Shown: piece after piece, positions 16,921 through 25,737 of the stretch
How the letters are laid out: each line of letters begins with the position of its first letter
Position numbering within the stretch: the stretch's first letter is position 1
NCBI GenBank assembly: GCA_016841905.1
Contig: JAENYF010000028.1
Span: 1 to 41,360 of the forward strand
Origin: Desulfoscipio geothermicus
GTDB lineage: Bacteria > Bacillota > Desulfotomaculia > Desulfotomaculales > Desulfallaceae
Length of the DNA stretch: 41,360 bases
Reading direction: 5' to 3'
Translations under genes and position numbers: made by a program
Notes under the pieces: generated by a model
Databases searched by the model: none
Seen by the model: the letters and a program-made list of their open reading frames with translations, nothing else
What the model was told of the DNA's origin: nothing

Positions 16921-18243
16921 CTACTCACCAGCAGCCTGTTTGGGCTGGAGATAATTGTTTATATACACCACCTGCTCCGGTTGGCGGTGATAACCATTGA
17001 TAAGCCTGATCAGCAAATGAGCCAGCCTGTCGGGGTGATGACGCACCACTCCACCCTCCTGCAGCAGCTCACCGGAAATAGGAGTTACCCCCAAATCGTC
17101 AATGGCTTCGAGATCCGCCACAACTGGCGTGGCACCATCCTTGCGATACCAGTCCACCAACTGGGTCGGTACGGTTTCTGTATTTACAATAGCATAATCC
17201 ACTATTGCACCGGCGTGTTTAAAGATAGCCTGTAAGTGCTGGGAAGCAGAGTAACCGTCGGTTTCACCGGGCTGGGTCATAACATTGCAAATATAAATTT
17301 TAACGGCCCTGGCCCGGGCTATTGCCTCGGAAATACCTTGTACCATCAGCCCGGGCATAACGCTGCTATAAAGGCTCCCCGGCCCCATAATAATAGCATC
17401 GGCCTCTCCGATAGCTTGCAAGGCACTCTCGATAGGATAGCAGTTACAAGGCTCTAAAAATACACGCCTAATTTTTTTGCCGCTTTGCGGGATTTTGGAT
17501 TGCCCGCAAACTACAGAGCCGTCTTCCATTTCCGCGCACAGCCGGACATTGGCCAAAGTAGCAGGGATTACCTGGCCTCGCACCGCCAGCATCCGGCTGA
17601 GTCTGCGCACTGCCTGGTCAAAGCCGCCGGTAATATCGCACATGGCCGCCAGCACAAGATTGCCTAAACTATGCCCTTTAAGTTCCCCCGCTGCAAAACG
17701 ATACTGCATCAGTTCCTCAGTCAGAGGTTCCCGGTCAGACAAAGCGACCAGACAGTTGCGGATATCGCCAGGGGGCAACATGTCCAAATCATCCCTTAAC
17801 CGACCGGAGCTGCCGCCGTCATCGGCCATCGTAACAATGGCAGTCAGATTGTCAGTATATTGTTTAAGACCGCGCAATAAAACCGGAGTTCCCGTGCCGC
17901 CGCCGATGACCACTACCTGTGGTCCCTTCTCCCGTCGACGCCGATGATAAATAACATCCACCAGTTTGTCTCCGCTTGGCGTGACTGCGCCGATTACTGA
18001 ATACATGGCCTTACATAATCCGTAAACCATTAACGCTGCGCCTGCGACCATAATAACCATACTTGGCAGCAGCGTTCCGCTCTGGACAGTCATATTATTG
18101 ATCGATTTTTCCAAAAAAAATCCTGTGTCAGGAGTGTAGTAATAAACCACCAGCGCCACACCAGTCAATAACAGCCCGCACCCCAACAGCGCCAGGAACA
18201 GCCATCGCTTAAAAAACATACCCAAACATAGCCACTTTATCAT
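16921..18243 (-). CDS. yvcK: YvcK/CofD-like gluconeogenesis factor with membrane anchor
   Basis: YvcK proteins bind UDP-GlcNAc and are needed for normal growth and peptidoglycan synthesis on gluconeogenic carbon sources. The CofD-like domain (about residues 108-420) contains VVVIGGGTGTPVLLRGLK, MADDGGSSGRLR, LPPGDIRNCLVALSD and MGPGSLYSSVMPG. The 440-residue protein is about 110 residues longer than the Bacillus form because of an N-terminal pair of membrane helices (about residues 10-34 and 60-80) and a basic linker (HRRRREKG). GGGAGG precedes the ATG by eight bases. The start overlaps a small upstream frame by four bases. The usual neighbours rapZ and whiA are absent. Its setting between nagB and glmM-glmS fits a role in amino-sugar control. 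Confidence 0.92.
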   Translation of the reverse strand: MIKWLCLGMFFKRWLFLALLGCGLLLTGVALVVYYYTPDTGFFLEKSINNMTVQSGTLLPSMVIMVAGAALMVYGLCKAMYSVIGAVTPSGDKLVDVIYHRRRREKGPQVVVIGGGTGTPVLLRGLKQYTDNLTAIVTMADDGGSSGRLRDDLDMLPPGDIRNCLVALSDREPLTEELMQYRFAAGELKGHSLGNLVLAAMCDITGGFDQAVRRLSRMLAVRGQVIPATLANVRLCAEMEDGSVVCGQSKIPQSGKKIRRVFLEPCNCYPIESALQAIGEADAIIMGPGSLYSSVMPGLMVQGISEAIARARAVKIYICNVMTQPGETDGYSASQHLQAIFKHAGAIVDYAIVNTETVPTQLVDWYRKDGATPVVADLEAIDDLGVTPISGELLQEGGVVRHHPDRLAHLLIRLINGYHRQPEQVVYINNYLQPKQAAGE

Positions 18244-18428
18244 TGTTTCGCCTCCCGTGTGCCTTCCGCCAAGTAAATCTGTGCTTCGCTGTTTAGTGGG
18301 GTAGCCGTTATGCCAATTAGTTGAATTCCAAGGGGTATATCCCCGGCCGCTATACTAACATCAAGAAGCCTGGATGAGTAGGTAAACGTTGCTGCAATCA
18401 TTACGAAATTAGCTAGTGTACCTTCCAT
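18240..18428 (-). CDS. Possible small protein coupled to yvcK
   Basis: This 62-residue frame (MEGTLANFVMIAATFTYSSR at the start) ends with a TGA that overlaps the yvcK ATG by four bases, the arrangement typical of coupled genes. It is moderately hydrophobic with no clear membrane helix or motif. No good ribosome site precedes its ATG, and an internal ATG at residue 10 is no better. It may be a real upstream gene, the end of a decayed gene, or chance. Confidence 0.35.
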   Translation of the reverse strand: MEGTLANFVMIAATFTYSSRLLDVSIAAGDIPLGIQLIGITATPLNSEAQIYLAEGTREAKQ

Positions 18429-18725
18429 TTAAAGGATAGCAAAGCACTAAATTAAGGTCAATGTTTTTTGTTTCCATTGTAAGCTTTTTCGGCCGTTACT
18501 TCTAGATTTTAATACCATAAGTGTGATAATGTGTTGAAAAAAATTTATTAGGAGATTATTACAATGAATATCTAAACTTGGGTAAAAATAATATATGTAG
18601 GGCCCATGGCCGGCCTAAGTAAAAGCTAAGGTTGTCGCAGCTTATCGGACATAAGCAGTCCTCCTTTGGGCAATATTTAAGTTACTATCCCTGTATCTGA
18701 ATAATGTATTCATTCATATAATAAA

Positions 18726-18755
18726 TTGACATAAGGATAACGTGAAAGTTATAAT
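18726..18755 (+). promoter_or_regulatory. Consensus sigma-A promoter for glmM-glmS
   Basis: TTGACA (18726-18731) and TATAAT (18750-18755) are separated by 18 bases; both hexamers are perfect. Transcription would start near 18762, giving a leader of about 130 bases before glmM. The rest of the 18429-18892 gap holds no gene I can support: it has a GC-rich palindromic patch at 18600-18620 and a three-codon frame with a ribosome-like site near 18564. No regulator site is recognised. Confidence 0.8.
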
Positions 18756-18892
18756 AATTGTTGCTTCTAAGGACAAATATATGGTTTAAAATAAATAAAT
18801 TGAAGCTTGGTCAATAACCGTATTATGTCAGCATGATATAAACAAGCCAGGGCTTTAATTTATTATTTTTATTTAAGGAGGTAGTTGTATTA

Positions 18893-20227
18893 ATGACACG
18901 GTTGTTTGGTACCGATGGTGTGCGTGGAGTAGCCAATAAAGATCTTACCCCTGAATTGGCCTATAAGTTGGGCCGTGCCGGGGCATTTGTGCTGGCGAAA
19001 GACCACAGTCCGGTACGTCTGGTGGTAGGCCGAGACACCCGGGTATCCGGGGACATGCTGCAAGCTGCCCTGTCCGCCGGTATCTGCTCCACAGGGGCGG
19101 ATGTCTTATCCGTTGGGGTGATCCCTACCCCGGCCATAGCCATGTTGACCAGGGAACTAAACGCTGCTGCGGGCGTGGTGATATCAGCCTCGCACAACCC
19201 GGTGGAAGATAACGGCATTAAATTCTTCGGGCCAGGCGGTTATAAACTGACCGACGAAGAAGAAGATCAGATTGAGGAACTGCTGCTCAGTGGTAAAGCC
19301 GAATTACCTTCTCCAGTAGGGGCCGGCGTTGGCCGGATAAAACAGGTGGCAGACGCTGATGACCGTTATGTTGCTTATCTGAAAACAAGCATTTCCGGTG
19401 ATTTAAGCGGTCTGAGAATAGTGCTCGACTGCTCCAATGGCGCGGCCTACCGGGTGGCCCCCCGTTTGCTGGAAGAACTAGGTGCCGAGATTATATCTAT
19501 TTATAACAGCCCCGACGGGGTGAACATCAATGCCGGGTGCGGCTCTACCCACCCGGAAAAACTCCAAACGGCGGTGGTGCAGCACGGCGCCGATCTTGGC
19601 CTGGCCCACGATGGGGATGCCGATCGGTTGATTGCCGTGGATCATCAGGGTAACCTGGTCGATGGCGATCAGATTATTGTTATCTGCGCCCGGCACTTGA
19701 AAGACCAAAATCAGTTGCCTAAAAATGCTGTGGCTGTCACAGTGATGAGCAACCTGGGTTTGAAACTAGCTATGCAGGAAGCGGGCATCGAGGTACTGGA
19801 GACCAAAGTGGGGGACCGTTATGTGTTGGAAGAACTGCTGCGCAGCGGAGCTGCTTTGGGTGGCGAGCAGTCCGGGCATATCATCTTCCTTGAGCACAGT
19901 ACCACGGGTGATGGCTTGCTTACCGCGCTGCAATTGCTGACGGTGGTAAAATCTACCGGGCGTAGCCTGGCCGAGCTGGCCGGGCAAATGGAACGCCTGC
20001 CACAGTTACTGGAAAATGTCCAGGTAGCAGATAAACATCTAGTCATGACCAGTCCGTTGCTGGAGAAGAGCATTGCGGCAATGGAAAAGCGTTTGGCCGG
20101 TCAGGGCCGGATATTGGTGCGTCCCTCCGGCACCGAGTCGCTGGTGCGGGTAATGGCCGAGGGGCGGGATATGGAGCAGCTGCAGGCGATTGTGGATGAG
20201 CTGGTAGGGTTAGTTAAGCGGCTGTAA
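18893..20227 (+). CDS. glmM: Phosphoglucosamine mutase
   Basis: GlmM interconverts glucosamine 6-phosphate and glucosamine 1-phosphate on the path to UDP-GlcNAc. The 444-residue protein shows all four phosphohexomutase landmarks: the phosphoserine loop SASHNP with Ser 100, the metal loop DGDADR, the sugar loop GEQSGH and the phosphate-binding [20 protein letters not shown] precedes the ATG. In Firmicutes GlmM also binds and inhibits CdaA. Here glmM has its own strong promoter and sits 293 bases before glmS, with a ribozyme between them. Confidence 0.97.
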   Translation: MTRLFGTDGVRGVANKDLTPELAYKLGRAGAFVLAKDHSPVRLVVGRDTRVSGDMLQAALSAGICSTGADVLSVGVIPTPAIAMLTRELNAAAGVVISASHNPVEDNGIKFFGPGGYKLTDEEEDQIEELLLSGKAELPSPVGAGVGRIKQVADADDRYVAYLKTSISGDLSGLRIVLDCSNGAAYRVAPRLLEELGAEIISIYNSPDGVNINAGCGSTHPEKLQTAVVQHGADLGLAHDGDADRLIAVDHQGNLVDGDQIIVICARHLKDQNQLPKNAVAVTVMSNLGLKLAMQEAGIEVLETKVGDRYVLEELLRSGAALGGEQSGHIIFLEHSTTGDGLLTALQLLTVVKSTGRSLAELAGQMERLPQLLENVQVADKHLVMTSPLLEKSIAAMEKRLAGQGRILVRPSGTESLVRVMAEGRDMEQLQAIVDELVGLVKRL

Positions 20228-20275
20228 TGGCATTGCAGCCGCTGCCCGGACGGGCGGTTTAACAATCATATAACA

Positions 20276-20418
20276 GCGCCAGAACCCGGATTGCCTGGGT
20301 TGACGAGGTGGGAGCTAATCGAAATTTCGGCGGGTACTCCCCGGTCCGGTCACGACCGTCAAAGGTACTACAAAACTTGCGGGTAACTGCGGGGACAAAG
20401 GGTACCGGGTGACTTGGG
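20276..20418 (+). ncRNA. glmS self-cleaving ribozyme/riboswitch
   Basis: The sequence matches the glmS ribozyme core: GCGCCAGAACC at the cleavage site, then GACGAGG, ATCGAAATTTCGGCGGGTA and CCCCGGT. Expected cleavage is between A 20275 and G 20276. Peripheral helices can be drawn by eye: GGTAC (20364-20368) with GTACC (20402-20406), enclosed by GTCAC (20349-20353) with GTGAC (20409-20413). The family cleaves when glucosamine 6-phosphate binds, and the cut glmS message is then degraded. It lies about 100 bases before the glmS ribosome site, in the usual position, so it should lower glmS but not glmM expression. The 3' boundary is approximate. Confidence 0.95.
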
Positions 20419-20442
20419 AAAGGCAGAAATACCGACCTTCCG

Positions 20443-20473
20443 AGCCGTCACGAAGATATATCTTTGGACGGCT
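20443..20473 (+). other. Stem-loop between ribozyme and glmS
   Basis: AGCCGTC (20443-20449) pairs with GACGGCT (20467-20473), and the loop contains AAGAT...ATCTT, which can extend the stem to a nearly continuous helix. No T run follows, so it is not a terminator. It would sit at the 5' side of the cleaved glmS message; a role in decay or processing is speculative. Confidence 0.6.
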
Positions 20474-20520
20474 GATTAAAGGCGATTAATTAATTGCGAG
20501 TTAACGGAGGTTATATTTAT

Positions 20521-22350
20521 ATGTGTGGCATTGTAGGATACATCGGTGGCCGTCAGGCGGCATCCATATTGCTGGACGGTTTACAGAAGCTGGAATACCG
20601 GGGCTATGATTCTGCCGGCATTGCAGTAATACAGAATAGTGCTATCGAGCTGCAGAAGAAAGTGGGCAAACTTGCTAAACTTCGTGAACAAATGAGCGTC
20701 TCCATGCCCACAGCAACAGTGGGCATTGGGCATACCCGCTGGGCTACTCACGGCCGCCCCAGCGATGCCAATTCACATCCTCACCTGGACTGCTCGGGGC
20801 GGTTTGCGGTGGTGCACAATGGTATCATCGAAAATTATCTTTCCCTGCGGGAGTGGCTTATTACCCAGGGGCATGTGTTCCGCTCGGAAACCGATACCGA
20901 AGTGCTGCCCCATTTAATTGAGGAGTTTTACACGGGCAATTTGGTGGAAACTATGCAGCAGGTGCTCAAGCAAGTGGTCGGCTCCTACGCGATGGTGGTG
21001 CTGGCCTTGGACGAACCAAGCCAGCTGGTGGCGATTCGCAATGACAGCCCGCTGGTGGTTGGACTGGGGGACGGGGAAAACTTTTTGGCTTCTGATTTGC
21101 CGGCCCTGCTGGCCCATACCCGCCAGACTTATATCCTGGAGGACGGGGAAATAGCGGTACTCACCCGGGAGCAGGTGCGGGTATTTGACCAGACCGGCCA
21201 ACCGGTGGCTAAGCAAGTATTTACCGTTAATTGGGAGGCCAAACAGGCTGAAAAAGATGGTTATGCCCATTTTATGCTCAAGGAAATTCACGAACAGCCC
21301 CGGGCTATCAAAGATACCCTGAGCGGGCGCATTGCCGCAGACGGCGGCAGTATAACTTTACATGAAATAAATATAACGGAAGCACAGCTGCGGGACATTA
21401 ATAAAATCTTCATCACTGCCTGTGGTACTGCTTACCACGCCGGGCTGGTGGGCAAACATATTATTGAATCACTGGCTCGTATTCAGGTGGAAGTGGATAT
21501 CGCTTCAGAATTTCGCTATCGCAACCCGCTACTGGACCGGCATTGCCTGGTAATAGTGGTCAGCCAGAGCGGTGAAACCGCCGATACCCTGGCAGCACTG
21601 CGGGAAGCCAGGCGCAAAGGTGCCCGGGTGCTGGCGGTGACCAATGTGGTGGATAGCTCGGTAGCCAGAGAAGCTGATGATGTGCTTTACACTTGGGCCG
21701 GCCCGGAAATTGCCGTAGCCTCCACTAAAGCTTACACTACCCAGCTGGTTGCTATGTACCTCATTGGACTGTACCTGGCCCAGGGTCGCGGCAATTTAAA
21801 GCCGGAGGAGCTGACCAGGATTGTCACCGGCCTGCGCGAGCTGCCTGACAAAGTGAGCGCCATTTTAGAAGATAGTCATGATATTGAAGCTTTTGTCCGG
21901 CAATACCGCGATTGTGCCGACGTCTTCTTTATTGGCCGGGGACTGGACCACGCCGTGGCTATGGAAGGTTCCTTAAAGCTCAAGGAAATCTCATACATTC
22001 ATGCTGAGGCCTACGCTGCCGGTGAGCTTAAACATGGCACCCTGGCGCTAATTGTTCAGGATGTCCTGGTTATTGCCCTGAACACCCAGGCGACACTGTT
22101 TGATAAAATGCTCAGCAATATCAAAGAGGTCAAGGCCCGGGATGCCACAGTACTGGCGGTGGCTATGCGCGGGCTGGAAGAGGTGGCCAAGGAAGCCGAC
22201 CATGTCATGTATGTGCCCGACACCCACCAGGTGCTGGCCCCGGTGCTGGCAGTGATGCCGCTGCAGCTTCTGGCTTACCATATGGCGGTAGCTCGGGACT
22301 GTGATGTTGACCAGCCCAGAAACCTAGCCAAGAGCGTAACGGTGGAGTAG
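20521..22350 (+). CDS. glmS: Glutamine-fructose-6-phosphate aminotransferase (isomerising)
   Basis: GlmS makes glucosamine 6-phosphate from fructose 6-phosphate and glutamine. The start must be ATG 20521, since the next codon gives the N-terminal Cys nucleophile (MCGIVGYIGG) released by Met removal; the open frame to 20494 is not used. The protein has 609 residues: a class II glutaminase domain (about 1-230, with HTRWATHG), then two SIS sugar domains (TACGTAYHAG, SQSGETADT, and GRGLDHAVAMEGSLKLKEIS). The end DQPRNLAKSVTVE is canonical. ACGGAGG precedes the start. Regulation by the upstream ribozyme is expected. Confidence 0.97.
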   Translation: MCGIVGYIGGRQAASILLDGLQKLEYRGYDSAGIAVIQNSAIELQKKVGKLAKLREQMSVSMPTATVGIGHTRWATHGRPSDANSHPHLDCSGRFAVVHNGIIENYLSLREWLITQGHVFRSETDTEVLPHLIEEFYTGNLVETMQQVLKQVVGSYAMVVLALDEPSQLVAIRNDSPLVVGLGDGENFLASDLPALLAHTRQTYILEDGEIAVLTREQVRVFDQTGQPVAKQVFTVNWEAKQAEKDGYAHFMLKEIHEQPRAIKDTLSGRIAADGGSITLHEINITEAQLRDINKIFITACGTAYHAGLVGKHIIESLARIQVEVDIASEFRYRNPLLDRHCLVIVVSQSGETADTLAALREARRKGARVLAVTNVVDSSVAREADDVLYTWAGPEIAVASTKAYTTQLVAMYLIGLYLAQGRGNLKPEELTRIVTGLRELPDKVSAILEDSHDIEAFVRQYRDCADVFFIGRGLDHAVAMEGSLKLKEISYIHAEAYAAGELKHGTLALIVQDVLVIALNTQATLFDKMLSNIKEVKARDATVLAVAMRGLEEVAKEADHVMYVPDTHQVLAPVLAVMPLQLLAYHMAVARDCDVDQPRNLAKSVTVE

Positions 22351-22420
22351 GGGTGCGAGGGCAACAAAGCGTATCTGATTCATAGGAAAAAGTCTTAACT
22401 TGAAATAAAGTTGTTTACCG

Positions 22421-22456
22421 GCTACTATTATGAGCTAATCATACTAGTAGCTTTTT
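22421..22456 (+). terminator. Terminator after glmS
   Basis: GCTACTA (22421-22427) pairs with TAGTAGC (22445-22451), and inside it TATGA pairs with TCATA. Five T follow directly (22452-22456). It is a clear intrinsic terminator 70 bases past the glmS stop. Confidence 0.85.
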
Positions 22457-22958
22457 CTTCGAAATTTTTCGTGGTGAAAATAAGCATACTTATGAGGTTG
22501 CACATTGAGGGATTATACAAGAGTTATTATGATAAGATGGTATTGGTTAATATTAGCGGCAAAATTAGTAATAATGTGAAAATTGGTGATCCATAAAAGG
22601 TATATAAAAAACGCAAAAGCTAAATAAGTTTCGGCAAGGATTATAAACAAGGCAATATTTCAAACTATTTAAGCACCGTCTGCATAAACAATATTACGTT
22701 GCTTTTTTATTGGCGCTGCAATGCATGCTTAAAACTGCTGTTTAGCCGGTCAGAGTAATGTCACAGGAGGAGGAATAGCCATTATTTTGTCGAATTAATA
22801 ATAACGGCTAAATGCGCCAGGGTGCGTTTACTCGGCAAGCCAGTAGCTGATGGGGCAAGAAAGAAAGCCGGATATTATATGAGATTGTGAGGTTGCGTGC
22901 ATCCCGTGACTGCTTATCTTATGTTGTTGATCATCGATGCTGATGGAGGTGTTGCCCC
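22457..22958 (+). other. AT-rich gene-free stretch with stem-loops before the VWA gene
   Basis: I see no convincing gene here. Two neighbouring stem-loops stand out. TAGCC-ATTATT (near 22777-22787) pairs with AATAAT and GGCTA, ending near 22813. Directly after it, AAATGCGC pairs with GTGCGTTT around a four-base loop (about 22811-22832). A strong ribosome-like site (AGGAGGAGG near 22766) precedes the first stem but no ATG follows. The spacing suggests a structured leader RNA or the remains of a lost gene. It matches none of the riboswitch classes I know. Confidence 0.45.
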
Positions 22959-24134
22959 GTGTTTGTTAATTTTTTTTATGAACTGAGAAATGTGGGTGTG
23001 CCGGTATCTTTGAACGAGTGGCTGACTTTGATGGAAGCCCTAAACCAGGGCATAGGGATCGCCAACCTGGACGAATTTTACCTGGTAGCTCGTTCCATTC
23101 TGGTCAAAAGTGAAACGCAGTTTGATAATTATGACCTGGCCTTCCAAAATTACTTCAGCGGCATTGAAACGCCGGCTGATCTGGTTAACGAGGCTTTAGA
23201 TTGGCTGTACAATGGGTTGCCGCCCCAGGTAGCCGCACATGAGTCTCAGGCGCTGCCCCTGGAGAGCAATCCGGCTGAAACAAGGAAGAGCGTTAACACT
23301 AACTTTCGCCAGGATGGCAATAAGGCAACTAAAGGCGGCGGTTCGAGGCGCGGTGGTTCTAACCCAAAAGGGGTGCGCCTGGACGGTGCGCCCGGCAATT
23401 TTACGGCTATGCAAGTAGCAGCCAGGAGGAACTACCGGGGCTTTCGGGGTGATATGATTCTTGGCGTCAGGAAGTTTGAAGCAGCTTTGCGGGTCTTACG
23501 CCAGCTGACCAATCAACATGAAGGCTTGAGGAATGAGCTGGATATCAACCTGACGATTGATACAACCTGCCGGAACGCCGGTCGGTTGGAGATAGTTTGG
23601 GACCGACCGCGTAAAAATAACTTGAAAATATTGCTGCTGATGGATTCCGGCGGCTCCATGGATATGCATATCAATCTCTGCAGTCGGCTCTTTACAGCTT
23701 TTAAACGCTCCAGCCATTTAAAGGAGCTCAAGATTTATTACTTTCATAATTGTATTTATGATTACATTTATGAGAAACCCATTTGCAGCGAGGAACAGGC
23801 GCTGACTACGTATGATTTTTTGCGTAAATTTGATGATAGTTATCGGCTAATCATTATCGGTGACGCCAGTATGGCCGAGAGTGAACTAATGGCGGTCAAC
23901 GGGGCTATTGATTATGATCAACTGAATAGTGATCCTGGGGTGGTTTGGCTGGAGCGGTTTGCCAAACATTTCAGCCATAATGTTTGGCTTAATCCGATAC
24001 CAGCCGGGGGATGGAATGAGCGAATGAACTACCGGGCTCGTTCCATTAACATGATCCGTCAATTATTTCCCATGTATGAGCTGTCGGTAAACGGGCTGGA
24101 GCAGGCGGTAAAACGACTTAAGGTCAGAAGATAA
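22959..24134 (+). CDS. VWA-domain protein, CoxE-like
   Basis: The 391-residue protein belongs to the CoxE-like group of cytosolic von Willebrand A proteins, which usually work with a MoxR-type AAA ATPase in metal-centre or complex assembly. The N-terminal helical part (residues 1-90) is followed by a low-complexity Gly/Arg/Asn linker (about 110-150). The VWA domain starts near 222 with a MIDAS motif DSGGSM at residues 229-234, a DxGxS-like variant with both Ser/Gly positions kept, and continues to about 365. The GTG start has GGAGGTG nine bases upstream. No MoxR gene is adjacent, so the partner must be elsewhere. It converges with the TraB-family gene. Confidence 0.82.
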   Translation: MFVNFFYELRNVGVPVSLNEWLTLMEALNQGIGIANLDEFYLVARSILVKSETQFDNYDLAFQNYFSGIETPADLVNEALDWLYNGLPPQVAAHESQALPLESNPAETRKSVNTNFRQDGNKATKGGGSRRGGSNPKGVRLDGAPGNFTAMQVAARRNYRGFRGDMILGVRKFEAALRVLRQLTNQHEGLRNELDINLTIDTTCRNAGRLEIVWDRPRKNNLKILLLMDSGGSMDMHINLCSRLFTAFKRSSHLKELKIYYFHNCIYDYIYEKPICSEEQALTTYDFLRKFDDSYRLIIIGDASMAESELMAVNGAIDYDQLNSDPGVVWLERFAKHFSHNVWLNPIPAGGWNERMNYRARSINMIRQLFPMYELSVNGLEQAVKRLKVRR

Positions 24135-24147
24135 AGGAATGGCCTGG

Positions 24148-25323
24148 TTAAAAGAAAGTATGAAAAAACCGCCTGAGCACATCTGCTCCCCCGAGCAACA
24201 CGCCCATGCTGCTGCCAAAGTTGGCCAGCACTACTACCAGCAGGACATGGGTAACCTTATTACGCCAGAAGCCCTTAAGGGAATAAACATCATCGGACAA
24301 ATTTTCAAAATCTTGCACATTAGGTTTTCTAATCACTGCCTCGGTGAGACCGGCAAACCAGCCCGCTGCCAGCAGGGGATGCAGGGTGGTGAACGGTGAA
24401 GCGATAAATGCTGTCAGTACCGTCAGGGGGTGAGCAAGAGCGATTAAAGCCCCCAGTGCGGACAGGGTGCCTGTCCAGGCAACCCAGCTGGTTAGCTGCT
24501 CAAATCCTGTAGTCCTGTCCACAGTAAAGGTAGAAGCAATAAGTGCTATGATCAGCAGCGGTATAGCCCAGGTGATGATTTTAAAGCTGCGGGAAGTTGG
24601 TGGCACGCTGGACAGTTGGGTTAGATCGTGCTCACGAGCAAGTTCCCTTTTAATGCCGGGCACGTGTCCGGCTCCCAATACTGCCACGATTTTGTTACCG
24701 GGGGCAGTTTTTATTTTTTCCGCCAGGTACTGGTCTCTTTCGTCGATGAGCACGGACTTAAATTTAGGTGAAACCTGGGATAACTCGTCCAGGGCCGCGG
24801 TTAACATATCCTGGCTTTTCATTTTATCGATTTCTTCTTCACTGAGGTCTTCAGTGTTAAACATACTTAAAATAATTTGGAAGAATAATTTAATTTTTTC
24901 CCAAAAACCGGAACCACGCCACAGCCGCAGCATGGTAGCTTGAATATCTCGGTCGGCTAAGCACAGGTTAGCACCGGTTTCATTGGCGGAGGTGATACCC
25001 TGGAGCATTTCCTGGCCCGGTTGAATGCCAAACTGGCGGGCTAATCTTTTCTGGTAGGAGGACAAGATTAAATTAATTAACAGCAGCAGTGATTGGCCAT
25101 TTTTAATTATTTTTACAATATCCGTGTTCTTCCATTTATCGACATCGATAATAGATTGATAGCGGGATTCGCATAATTCCACACAAACTGTATCGGGTCT
25201 TTCCGCTTGGATGACCTCTTTAACCTCTGCGGCGCTTTTTGGGGAAACATGGGCGGTCCCGATGAGAAGGATTTCCCTGCTGCCTAACTCTAGACGGTGT
25301 ACATTTCCATTTTTTGTGTCCAA
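24148..25323 (-). CDS. TraB/PrgY-family membrane protein
   Basis: TraB-family proteins share a metalloprotease-like fold; PrgY of enterococci inhibits a peptide pheromone. The cytosolic part has the GTAHVSPKSAAEV motif, CVELCESRY and GAGHVPGI, the conserved His/Glu positions of the family. The last 140 residues hold about four membrane helices (from IITWAIPLLIIALIAS to VLLVVVLANFG). I place the start at TTG 25323, since GGGAAGTGA lies seven bases before it and the family begins at this point (MDTKNGNVHRLELG). The open frame reaches a GTG at 25389 with no ribosome site. That gives 391 residues. The substrate is unknown. Confidence 0.82.
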   Translation of the reverse strand: MDTKNGNVHRLELGSREILLIGTAHVSPKSAAEVKEVIQAERPDTVCVELCESRYQSIIDVDKWKNTDIVKIIKNGQSLLLLINLILSSYQKRLARQFGIQPGQEMLQGITSANETGANLCLADRDIQATMLRLWRGSGFWEKIKLFFQIILSMFNTEDLSEEEIDKMKSQDMLTAALDELSQVSPKFKSVLIDERDQYLAEKIKTAPGNKIVAVLGAGHVPGIKRELAREHDLTQLSSVPPTSRSFKIITWAIPLLIIALIASTFTVDRTTGFEQLTSWVAWTGTLSALGALIALAHPLTVLTAFIASPFTTLHPLLAAGWFAGLTEAVIRKPNVQDFENLSDDVYSLKGFWRNKVTHVLLVVVLANFGSSMGVLLGGADVLRRFFHTFF

Positions 25324-25475
25324 TTGATCACTTCCCCATGTGTTGTGGTAAAACAAATATATCATATCATATTCGCGGTAATTTACCACGCACTAGAAAG
25401 CTTGCAGCTAGCTTTTATTTTAATTAGCAACTTAACACATGGAATAATATAAGAAGCCAGGTGGTCCAAATTTGA

Positions 25476-25505
25476 TTAAACTGGTGCAGTATTGCACCAG
25501 TTTAA
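25476..25505. promoter_or_regulatory. Perfect 13-base inverted repeat in divergent gap
   Basis: TTAAACTGGTGCA (25476-25488) and its exact complement (25493-25505) flank GTAT. It lies between the divergent TraB-family gene and the first CoA-transferase, where no terminator is needed, so an operator is more likely. The sequence also holds GG and GC separated by nine bases, one short of a sigma-54 promoter. The rest of the 340-base gap is AT-rich, with a lone TTGACA at 25596-25601 lacking a -10 box at correct spacing. Confidence 0.55.
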
Positions 25506-25737
25506 AATTGAATAAGACATTTTTTCGACGTTTTTTGCGTATAATAAAACCGTTTGATGCTGTTAATCAACCGTTTAAGGTTAAAATGATGCCATTTGAC
25601 AATTACCTGTGTGAATGGTCGAAGTTTTGCAACAATTTTTTACGATAATAAACAATTTAATACTATTTCATTATAACTTGCTATTCTACGCTTATTCAAA
25701 CAAATATAATTAACCCATTAAAGGGAGGAGCATGATT

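Noticed and set aside
18429..18725. Possible c-di-AMP (ydaO) riboswitch or other regulatory RNA before glmM
   Set aside because: The expected conserved ydaO sequence blocks are absent; only scattered short palindromes are seen.
22411..22596. 61-residue open frame after glmS
   Set aside because: Its start lies just before and runs through the glmS terminator, with no ribosome site and no motif; it is best read as AT-rich chance.
22811..22870. c-di-GMP or cobalamin riboswitch before the VWA gene
   Set aside because: Fragments such as GGGCAAG and AAAGCC look similar, but the conserved cores and their spacing do not match.
24139..24399. 86-residue plus-strand frame after the VWA gene
   Set aside because: It is antisense to the membrane domain of the TraB-family gene and has no separate support.
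25482..25496. Sigma-54 promoter reading of the palindrome (TGG...TTGCA)
   Set aside because: GG and GC are nine bases apart instead of ten, and the symmetry is better explained as an operator or stem-loop.
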